This document shows, piece by piece, positions 1 to 5,834 of a stretch of 7,597 nt of DNA. Both the position numbers and the translations under genes were made by a program. This stretch comes from Porphyromonas sp. (lineage in GTDB: Bacteria > Bacteroidota > Bacteroidia > Bacteroidales > Porphyromonadaceae), in contig RBKG01000188.1 of assembly GCA_003640335.1 (NCBI GenBank), forward strand, positions 1 through 7,597. The letters are read 5' to 3'. The notes beneath the pieces were generated by a model. The model had not been told where the DNA came from. It ran no database searches and saw only the letters and a list, made by a program, of their open reading frames with translations. Position 1 is the stretch's first letter, and the number at the start of each line of letters is the position of its first letter.

Positions 1-1700
1 GCAGCAGCACGAGGACCTTCCTTAGTCTTTTCAGGAATAGCAAGTGAAGTATGAATTTCACCAACCTTAATTCCTTCATTGAATAGTTCAGCAAAGTATT
101 CGCGTACAAGCTTTTCTGCAAGAGGACGTTCTTGTACAGGACCAAAAGGATTAGCAAAATAAGACTTCACAAGACCCTTTTCACTTGTTGTACCCTTAGC
201 CTTACGAGCACCAGCCTCAAATACAGGTACTGCTTCATCCATATTTGCAAACAACTTAATCTTAGTTTCTACATCTTCGTAGTTATTTGCATAGAGGAAG
301 TAGTCTACACGATGACCGCGCATAATCACTTCGTAAGTTGTGATTGGAATAGTTACACGTGCATTTATCTTATCTGGGTTCGTGTAAATACCTCGGTCAA
401 GCTGAGCAAAAGCATACATTGGGTCCAAATCGTCCGTACGAACGAAAGCACCTATTTCTGTACCATAAGCCAAAATCTTACCATCAGCACCTCGAGACAA
501 GTAGCCCATATCGTCAAAGATTACACGCATGTGGCGGATATATTTCTCATTAAGGGTACGGAAGGCTTCAAGGCTTTCACTCTTACCAGCTCCACTATCA
601 CCCATGATAACGATATTGGCTGTAAGACCACTCTTAAGCGTGATATTAACCATAGCACCGTGGATAGGAAGATTTCCGCGTTCCATCTGCTTGATATTAT
701 GCAGAGTGAGCAGCATCTTCTTCATATAGCCGAAGTAATCGATATCATCGCAGTAGTTAGCATAACCGATTAGGATATCATTCTTATGGTCTTTGTAATA
801 GAATGTACGCTTCTCATCGTGACCATCATTATAACCAAAGACATAAATCATGTCAGGCTTCTTGCCTACATAATCCTCAGTCTTCGCTAATTCAAAGAGG
901 TTGCTTAGTCCAATACCATGACACATAAAGTCCTTATGGAAATAGACAAAAGCAAGAAGATTACCAACCTTAGCAGGATAAAGGAAGAATTCATCTTCAT
1001 TAAGCACTAAGTTTGAAAGTGGGTTAATCTTATGCTCTTCGAAAATACCATCACGAGTATTACGCTTAGTATAAGACACATAAGGAGGATTGATTACAAT
1101 AGTACTGATAAATGGAATGCCTTCAAGCCCTTTATACTCAATAGGACAGTTCCAAGATACATGGTCCATAATCAAACCAGCATTTACCCCTGCAGTTGCC
1201 TGCAAATATACATTGCTGATATAGCCATTCACCACGTTACGTGTACGACGGTAAATACTCTGCAATAGTTCGTTGAAGAGCTGATAAGCTTGAATAAAAC
1301 GTACATTCTGCATACCATTACCTACACGAGGGTTCTGTACGACAGCAATACGTTCTAACTTACGCCAGTATTCATACAATAGCTCGATAACTTCGAGGAA
1401 CAAATCCTTATCCTTGAATAGAGCTGCATACTTATTATTAACCTCAATAAGCTCTTCAACCTCCATGACGCTCAAGAACCTAATAGCTTCCATCAGAGAG
1501 CTAGTGAGATTATCATCAGTCTTATAATCGCTAATTAGTTGCTCATAGATAATCTGATTATCACGCTTAAGGAATAGGACAAAAGACTCAACGACTCTTG
1601 CGAAAGCATAACTCGTCAAAATCTTGCGACGATTGTCGCAGAACTTAGAAGAGAAGTTAATGATGGCCTTCCCTCTACCTAATGCAAATTCTTGTACCAT
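1..1700 (-). CDS. P-loop protein resembling the PEP carboxykinase / HPr kinase superfamily, C-terminus beyond the window
   Basis: An uninterrupted minus-strand frame starts at ATG 1698-1700 (MVQEFALGRGK) and runs off the left edge after 566 complete codons, so the C-terminus is missing. The first 190 or so residues look helical and polar. No signal peptide or membrane segment is seen. Residues 367-375 read GDSGAGKSE, a Walker A loop closest to that of HPr kinase/phosphorylase and related to the PEP carboxykinase P-loop. About 20 residues later VIFDDMGYL places an Asp pair at 396-397 where those families bind Mg-ATP. A following GTEIGAFVR segment is also reminiscent of PEP carboxykinase. The length exceeds HPr kinase (about 310 residues) and the N-terminus does not look like classical PckA. 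A nucleotide-dependent kinase or carboxykinase-like enzyme is inferred; the substrate is unknown. It follows the folE terminator and probably has its own promoter. Arg and Gly codons lean strongly to CGT and GGT, suggesting high expression. The reading frame is certain, the function is not. Confidence 0.85.
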   Translation of the reverse strand, partial: MVQEFALGRGKAIINFSSKFCDNRRKILTSYAFARVVESFVLFLKRDNQIIYEQLISDYKTDDNLTSSLMEAIRFLSVMEVEELIEVNNKYAALFKDKDLFLEVIELLYEYWRKLERIAVVQNPRVGNGMQNVRFIQAYQLFNELLQSIYRRTRNVVNGYISNVYLQATAGVNAGLIMDHVSWNCPIEYKGLEGIPFISTIVINPPYVSYTKRNTRDGIFEEHKINPLSNLVLNEDEFFLYPAKVGNLLAFVYFHKDFMCHGIGLSNLFELAKTEDYVGKKPDMIYVFGYNDGHDEKRTFYYKDHKNDILIGYANYCDDIDYFGYMKKMLLTLHNIKQMERGNLPIHGAMVNITLKSGLTANIVIMGDSGAGKSESLEAFRTLNEKYIRHMRVIFDDMGYLSRGADGKILAYGTEIGAFVRTDDLDPMYAFAQLDRGIYTNPDKINARVTIPITTYEVIMRGHRVDYFLYANNYEDVETKIKLFANMDEAVPVFEAGARKAKGTTSEKGLVKSYFANPFGPVQERPLAEKLVREYFAELFNEGIKVGEIHTSLAIPEKTKEGPRAA

Positions 1701-1746
1701 AATGTGGTTACGTTAATAGTTAATATTGTTTGTTGTTTTGGTATAG

Positions 1747-1754
1747 CAAAGGTA
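1747..1754 (-). promoter_or_regulatory. Candidate Bacteroidetes-type -7 promoter box for the P-loop gene
   Basis: On the minus strand this reads TACCTTTG, matching the Bacteroidetes -7 consensus TAnnTTTG. It lies 46 nt before the ATG at 1700, which allows an A-rich leader of roughly 40 nt without a Shine-Dalgarno sequence, as is usual in this phylum. The expected -33 element (TTTG or TTG, about 20 nt upstream) is poor: only TTCTTT around 1772-1777. The call therefore rests on the -7 match, its position, and the terminator upstream. Confidence 0.4.
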
Positions 1755-1905
1755 GGTATTTATTTTCTATTAAAGAATTATTTCCATTATAAAAGCAAAA
1801 TATATTATTTCTTTCATCGAAAAAAGACAAGTACAAGCTCCCATTCTTCTGCTAAAATTCTTCATAAAACCCTAACAATCAACAATATCTCAGATGCGAT
1901 ATATC

Positions 1906-1944
1906 AAAGAAAAAGGTAACAACCCATCAAGCGAGTTGCTACCT
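1906..1944 (-). terminator. Rho-independent terminator after folE
   Basis: On the minus strand AGGTAGCAAC (1935-1944) pairs with GTTGTTACCT (1914-1923) over 10 bp around an 11-nt loop, followed directly by TTTTTCTTT. One pair is G-U in minus-strand RNA but would be an A-C mismatch on the plus strand, which supports action on minus-strand transcripts. It lies about 43 nt past the folE stop and closes that transcription unit. Confidence 0.88.
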
Positions 1945-1987
1945 AATTATTCTCTAAATCAAGTACCGTTATTCTGAACTCTCTGTA

Positions 1988-2569
1988 CTAGTGACGAGGA
2001 CGGGCGATATGAAGCATAAACTCTTCTCTTGTCTTAGCCTCTTTAAATGCGCCTGTAAAATCACTTGTTGTAGTCAGCGAGTGTTGCTTCTCTACTCCAC
2101 GCATCTGCATACACATGTGCTCAGCCTCCACAACGACAATAACGCCCAGAGGATTAAGTGTATTCTGAATACACTCCTTGATTTCTGTCGTCAATCGCTC
2201 TTGAACCTGCAAGCGACGAGCAAACACATCTACTACACGAGGGAGTTTACTTAGCCCAGTAATATATCCATTAGGGATATATCCAATATGAACCTTACCA
2301 AAGAAAGGGAGCATGTGATGCTCACACATTGAGTAGAAATCTATATCACGAACGATGACCATCTGCTTATAATCCTCGCGAAACATAGCACCTCTCAATA
2401 TATCCTCAGGTGATTGCTCGTAACCTTGGGTTAGGAACTGCATCGCTTTAGCTACTCGCTCAGGAGTTTTCACAAGCCCTTCTCTAGCAGGGTCCTCTCC
2501 AATCAAGCTCAGAATAGCCTCATAGTGCTTCTTCAGTTCCTGCTGTACTTCCTCTTGTTTTTTATCCAT
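1988..2569 (-). CDS. folE: GTP cyclohydrolase I (FolE, type IA)
   Basis: The enzyme converts GTP to 7,8-dihydroneopterin triphosphate, the first step of tetrahydrofolate and other pterin synthesis, in the cytoplasm as a toroidal oligomer. I chose the start at 2569 ([10 protein letters not shown]), giving 193 residues. An upstream in-frame ATG at 2593 would add MLTIIQSR and deepen the overlap with the SPOR gene from 8 to 32 nt. From the 2569 start, [14 protein letters not shown] (residues 30-43) is the family's N-terminal signature. The zinc ligands are Cys82 and His85 in MCEHHMLPF and Cys153 in [27 protein letters not shown] is the conserved central segment, and the [13 protein letters not shown] tail matches the family. 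All catalytic residues appear present. It is the last gene before a clear terminator and is probably translated from the SPOR-folE message. Homologues of this length are usual. The family assignment is secure, the start less so. Confidence 0.96.
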   Translation of the reverse strand: MDKKQEEVQQELKKHYEAILSLIGEDPAREGLVKTPERVAKAMQFLTQGYEQSPEDILRGAMFREDYKQMVIVRDIDFYSMCEHHMLPFFGKVHIGYIPNGYITGLSKLPRVVDVFARRLQVQERLTTEIKECIQNTLNPLGVIVVVEAEHMCMQMRGVEKQHSLTTTSDFTGAFKEAKTREEFMLHIARPRH

Positions 2570-3089
2570 TCGACTCTGGATTATAGTTAACAATACGTAC
2601 CTTATCTCTCACAATATAAGACTCTCTAAACCATGTAGGCATTAACTTAGAGAGCTTAGCTCTAGCGGCACGAGCTTGCTCTTGAGAAGTGAAATCTCCA
2701 ACGACAAGTCGCCAAAACGGAGCATTAAACGTTATATAAGGACGATATTCGGGAGCTAATCTTCTGAGCTGGGCTGCTCTACGCTCGGCTTCACTCTTAC
2801 TTGAAGTTAAATTCCCATTATACACTTGGATACGATAGCCTTGTAGAAGAGTCGTATTTCCTTCTCTACCTAAAACGCCTCTATACTTTGCAGATACGCC
2901 ACCAACAAGCTCCTTTAGGGCTTGCGATTGAACGACGACTACCGAACCCTCGCCTGCTACACCACCCTCTAATGCCTCAAAGATATTGCGAGGAGTAGCA
3001 CGATGAGCCTGAGCACGCGCCCATGAGCAGGTGAAGAGCGACACCAAGAGGAGGCTCAAAATCAAATAGCTCTGCTTACTTATCTTCAT
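2562..3089 (-). CDS. Secreted SPOR-domain protein
   Basis: This 175-residue protein begins with a Sec-type signal peptide: MKISKQ, a hydrophobic core at about residues 8-20, then a likely signal peptidase I site after SWARA or SWARAQA (residues 22-28). Cys21 sits in LFTC, a poor lipobox, so a lipoprotein is less likely. After a low-complexity stretch (about 30-80), residues 84-166 match a SPOR fold: GYRIQVYNG, an Arg/Ala-rich helix ([13 protein letters not shown]), FWRLVVGDF, then a second helix and a final strand ([11 protein letters not shown]). SPOR domains bind denuded peptidoglycan, so a periplasmic, cell-wall-associated role is inferred; no enzymatic domain is seen. The start follows a terminator-like hairpin by 9 nt, and the 3' end overlaps folE. 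A small SPOR protein between tpiA and folE is, as I recall, a common Bacteroidales arrangement. The specific function is unknown. Confidence 0.9.
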   Translation of the reverse strand: MKISKQSYLILSLLLVSLFTCSWARAQAHRATPRNIFEALEGGVAGEGSVVVVQSQALKELVGGVSAKYRGVLGREGNTTLLQGYRIQVYNGNLTSSKSEAERRAAQLRRLAPEYRPYITFNAPFWRLVVGDFTSQEQARAARAKLSKLMPTWFRESYIVRDKVRIVNYNPESNG

Positions 3090-3098
3090 ACTCAGTAT

Positions 3099-3150
3099 AA
3101 AAAAGACAGCACCCCACGGCGAGCATACGCACTCGTCGAGAGATGCTGTC
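3099..3150 (-). terminator. Terminator or attenuator hairpin between tpiA and the SPOR gene
   Basis: In minus-strand RNA the arms 3140-3150 (GACAGCATCTC) and 3105-3115 (GGGGTGCTGTC) pair over 11 bp including two G-U pairs. After a T-T mismatch, the stem extends with CGACGAG (3132-3138) and CTCGCCG (3117-3123), which has one A-C mismatch, around an 8-nt loop. Six T residues (3104-3099) follow the stem. The lower stem is continuous only as minus-strand RNA. It lies about 35 nt after the tpiA stop. The U-tract ends 9 nt before the SPOR start, so complete termination would separate SPOR-folE from any upstream promoter. Confidence 0.85.
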
Positions 3151-3185
3151 TACGTAATGTTTAATTCTTTTTATTCAACCGAAAA

Positions 3186-3938
3186 CTAGTTGAAAGCTTC
3201 GATGATAGGAAGGAACTTATCTACAGCGAGAGAAGCACCACCGATAAGACCACCATCTACATCAGGACGGCTAAATAGGTCCTTTGCATTGCTTCCGTTA
3301 CAGCTTCCACCGTAAAGGATAGTTGTGTTATCAGCGATTTCTTGACCATACTTCTTAGCGATTACGCCACGGATATAAGCGTGGATTTCTTGAGCTTGGT
3401 CTGCTGTAGCTGTTAGACCTGTACCGATTGCCCAAACTGGTTCATAAGCAAGAACGAGCTTAGAGAAGTCTTCTGCGCTAAGACCAAAGAGAGCATTAGC
3501 GATCTGAGCTTCTACTACTTCGAAGTGCTTATTAGCTTCACGTTCTTCCTTCACTTCACCGATACAGAAGATAGGAGTAAGACCATTCTGAAGAGCAAGG
3601 TTTACCTTGTCTGTTAGAATAGCATCTGTTTCTCCGTAGTAAGCACGACGTTCGCTGTGACCAAGGATAACGTACTTAGCACCAGTAGATGCTACTTGAG
3701 CAGCAGATACTTCTCCTGTGTAAGCACCTTCAGCCTTGTCTGCACAGTTTTCTGCAGCGATACCGAAGCCCTTAGCAAGGCTAGCAACAGATGCAAGGTG
3801 AATAAATGGAGCACCAATTACCACATCACAGTTGATAGTCTTACCTGCTAATGTTTCATTTAGTTCATTTACGAACGCTACGCCTTCCTGAAGATTCTTG
3901 TTCATCTTCCAGTTACCAGCAACGATGTTCTTTCTCAT
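3186..3938 (-). CDS. tpiA: Triosephosphate isomerase
   Basis: TpiA interconverts dihydroxyacetone phosphate and glyceraldehyde 3-phosphate in glycolysis and gluconeogenesis, as a cytoplasmic TIM-barrel dimer. At 250 residues it has the normal full length. Asn9 and Lys11 lie in GNWKMN, the electrophilic His94 in ILGHSERR, and the catalytic base Glu166 in [11 protein letters not shown], which also holds the mobile loop 6. The phosphate-binding elements LYGGSC (about 208-213) and GGLIGGASL (about 229-237) close the site. No catalytic residue is missing. The ATG at 3938 gives the standard family N-terminus [11 protein letters not shown]. The gene follows the DoxX-like gene by 34 nt of AT-rich sequence with no hairpin, so co-transcription from upstream is likely. 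A strong hairpin follows its stop. Its preferred codons (GGT, GCT) suggest high expression, as expected for a glycolytic enzyme. Confidence 0.98.
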   Translation of the reverse strand: MRKNIVAGNWKMNKNLQEGVAFVNELNETLAGKTINCDVVIGAPFIHLASVASLAKGFGIAAENCADKAEGAYTGEVSAAQVASTGAKYVILGHSERRAYYGETDAILTDKVNLALQNGLTPIFCIGEVKEEREANKHFEVVEAQIANALFGLSAEDFSKLVLAYEPVWAIGTGLTATADQAQEIHAYIRGVIAKKYGQEIADNTTILYGGSCNGSNAKDLFSRPDVDGGLIGGASLAVDKFLPIIEAFN

Positions 3939-3972
3939 TGTCTTTATATTTTATGATTATAATTTTTCTAGT

Positions 3973-5268
3973 CTACGCATTCTGTTTATCCTCTTGTTGC
4001 TTATCATATTGATAAAATAAAGCTCTCACATAACGCAAAGCTCTACGTACGATACCGACAAGCCATAAGAGAGACCACAGAACGAGCAAGGCAATACGCC
4101 CATTACCGGGGGTAATATGATACGTATCTGTAAGCCTTTGCTGCACAAAGTTAGCGATTTCTTCTTTTTTAGGGAAATATGCTGAAGGTATTTTATCTAC
4201 TATGCGCCCATTTTTTATAAACACAAGTCCCGGGTTGGAGCGTGTTATGGTCTTGATGGTCGTAGCGTCCATAACAAGACTTGGATACTCTGCCCCAGTT
4301 TGATAACGCCAATAGTTCTCATTTACGGAGTCACTCGGAGACACTGCATAGAGCTTAATAGATGTTTTACTTAGATAACGATAGAGGTCATTGATTGACT
4401 CGTACTTATCTTGAGAAGCCTTTGTCCAGTCTGGTGAAAGCAATAGAAACACACCCTCCTTATTATCCAAGATATCCGCTGATACATCTTGACTCTCTCC
4501 ATCTAGTAAGAGGAAGCTATACCGAAGCTTACGCTCTTGAAGCTCTTGAGGTTGCGTCATCTCTACAAAAGTCCAAGTGCTATCAGGCAGGCTGTCTACC
4601 GCAAAACTCTTCTGAACTTTATCTTTCTTATATACGTATCGTGTAGATGCAAGCAATTCCGCCTGATAAGCAGAATCCTCTGCGGCGATACTGTCTTTCA
4701 AGTTGTACCCTACCTTATATGGGCGAAAATCAATGTAAGGTAAAGTAGAAGCATTACTATAAACAAAGTAGGCTATACCTATTATTGCCGATAAGGCTGG
4801 TATCCATTGTTCACGCAATGAATATAGATGCTTGATTTTAGTTGCATTAAAAGTTAGGAATACTGCGATTGGGAATAAGATTAAGTTCTTCAAGAAAGTC
4901 TCCCAAGCACTTAGCTTAATTGCATCCCCAAAGCAACCACAATCACTCACAGCTCCTGTAAAGAAGCTATACCCCGTTAGGAGTGTAAAGAAAAAAAGTA
5001 AGGCTACAGCTAGACGACTAGATAAGCGTCTATAAATACCCATTAACAAGAAAGCTCCCGTAGAAAACTCTAGGACAATCAGCACAAAAGCCATCCACAA
5101 GGATAGAGGCAAGAACCAAGAAGCGTAAGCCCCTAATAAGACGTTCAGAAATTCTCGAATTTTGAGCTCCATGCCAATCGGGTCTATAGCCTTCATCAAA
5201 CCCGAAAGAGCAAAAGTCGCACCAATAATGATGCGACCTAATTCGACTGCAATAGCTCTAAACTTCAT
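3973..5268 (-). CDS. DoxX/MauE-type membrane protein with C-terminal thioredoxin-like domain (BT_3928-like)
   Basis: This 431-residue inner-membrane protein starts with a DoxX/MauE-like bundle of about four helices (roughly 7-24, 52-77, 86-106, 126-142). A further hydrophobic segment lies at 156-171. Between helices three and four sits DCGCFGD, with Cys110 and Cys112; CGCFG is typical of MauE-related redox membrane proteins. Residues 172-390 form a large soluble, probably extracytoplasmic domain whose later part looks thioredoxin-like: VFLLLSPDW (273-281), then YPSLVMD, and NPGLVFIKNGRIVDK (345-359), with Pro346 possibly the cis-proline. The usual CxxC is absent, and 110 and 112 are the only cysteines I find in the protein. 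A final membrane segment (about 391-408) precedes a basic, charged cytoplasmic tail. The start overlaps the DUF1599 stop through ATGA, suggesting coupled translation. A role in envelope redox chemistry is inferred from the family; the substrate is unknown. I recall close Bacteroidales homologues being named BT_3928 family. Confidence 0.88.
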   Translation of the reverse strand: MKFRAIAVELGRIIIGATFALSGLMKAIDPIGMELKIREFLNVLLGAYASWFLPLSLWMAFVLIVLEFSTGAFLLMGIYRRLSSRLAVALLFFFTLLTGYSFFTGAVSDCGCFGDAIKLSAWETFLKNLILFPIAVFLTFNATKIKHLYSLREQWIPALSAIIGIAYFVYSNASTLPYIDFRPYKVGYNLKDSIAAEDSAYQAELLASTRYVYKKDKVQKSFAVDSLPDSTWTFVEMTQPQELQERKLRYSFLLLDGESQDVSADILDNKEGVFLLLSPDWTKASQDKYESINDLYRYLSKTSIKLYAVSPSDSVNENYWRYQTGAEYPSLVMDATTIKTITRSNPGLVFIKNGRIVDKIPSAYFPKKEEIANFVQQRLTDTYHITPGNGRIALLVLWSLLWLVGIVRRALRYVRALFYQYDKQQEDKQNA

Positions 5269-5834
5269 TCTGCACTTAACTTGATTAAGGCGAAGATAGC
5301 GTAGTTTATCATATCAAAGTAATTGGCATCTATTCCCTCGCTAACGAGTGGACCTGACTGCAAGTCTTCAAGTTGCTTTGTGCGATAAATCTTAGTTAGA
5401 ATTAAATCAACCATTGACTCCACACGCATTCTGCGCCAAGCCTCTCCATAGTCATGGTTTTTATCATCCATAAGCTGGAAAGCCTCTAGCACGACTTGGT
5501 CATACCGATATAGAGCCTCGTCTAAGGTAATAGTCGGAGCATCTTCCACACCTAAGCGCAACTGAATAATACCGATAATACCATAGTTAATAATACCGAT
5601 AAGTTCGCTCTCTACACCTTCATTTACTCTAGCACCATACTCTTGTATGGTACGGATGCGACCAGCCTTAATATAAATTTGGTCTGTTATGGACTTAGGT
5701 CTCATGATGCGCCAAGAAGCTCCATAATCGTGTAGTTTCTTGGCAAACATTTCACGGCAGTAGCCAAGCACCATAGCACGCTCTTGCTCCGTTTGTCCTA
5801 TTTGTCTATGCCCCATTTCTGTTTTATTTGGCAA
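5265..5834 (-). CDS. DUF1599 (Nmad1-type) domain protein with two tandem repeats
   Basis: This 189-residue soluble protein has no signal peptide or membrane segment. It holds two copies of one module: residues 33-92 (KLHDYGASWRIMRP through INYGIIGIIQL) and 125-186 (KNHDYGEAWRRMRV through INYAIFALIKL). Both share HDYGxxWRxMRxxS, an Asp three residues on, a Lys/Arg-rich helix, a VxEG turn and an INYxI helix. This matches the DUF1599 family, also called nucleotide modification associated domain 1. That name comes from comparative genomics, and I know of no established biochemical activity. The conserved His, Asp and Glu residues could bind metal or nucleotide, which is inference. The start at 5834 lies inside the lon 3' end (11-nt overlap). 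A second ATG at 5816 (MGHRQIG) would begin 8 nt after the lon stop and cannot be excluded. The stop overlaps the next gene by 4 nt. It is probably co-transcribed with lon and the DoxX-like gene. Confidence 0.9.
   Translation of the reverse strand: MPNKTEMGHRQIGQTEQERAMVLGYCREMFAKKLHDYGASWRIMRPKSITDQIYIKAGRIRTIQEYGARVNEGVESELIGIINYGIIGIIQLRLGVEDAPTITLDEALYRYDQVVLEAFQLMDDKNHDYGEAWRRMRVESMVDLILTKIYRTKQLEDLQSGPLVSEGIDANYFDMINYAIFALIKLSAE

Larger units (their letters stand above)
1701..1987. other. Intergenic region between folE and the P-loop gene
   Basis: This AT-rich spacer holds the folE terminator (about 1906-1944) and, nearer the P-loop gene, the candidate promoter. Between them (about 1760-1900) I see no conserved RNA motif, tRNA, repeat or credible small gene. 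A 75-codon plus-strand frame crosses it, but it has biased AT-rich composition and runs over the terminator. Confidence 0.6.

Noticed and set aside
132..1268. Several plus-strand open frames (132-773, 359-553, 529-729, 1032-1268)
   Set aside because: They lie antisense to the continuous minus-strand P-loop frame with its intact Walker A motif. Their translations show no recognisable domain.
1788..1812. A second possible minus-strand promoter near TATATTTTG upstream of the P-loop gene
   Set aside because: The spacing within the box is off by one from TAnnTTTG, no -33 element sits at the right distance, and AT-rich sequence gives such matches by chance.
1692..1919. A plus-strand frame of 75 codons in the intergenic region
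   Set aside because: It has AT-rich, low-complexity composition, crosses the candidate promoter and reaches the folE terminator, and shows no recognisable motif.
3008..3089. The SPOR protein as a lipoprotein (Cys21 after LFT)
   Set aside because: LFTC does not fit the usual lipobox with small residues at -1 and -2, and an A-x-A signal peptidase I site follows within a few residues.
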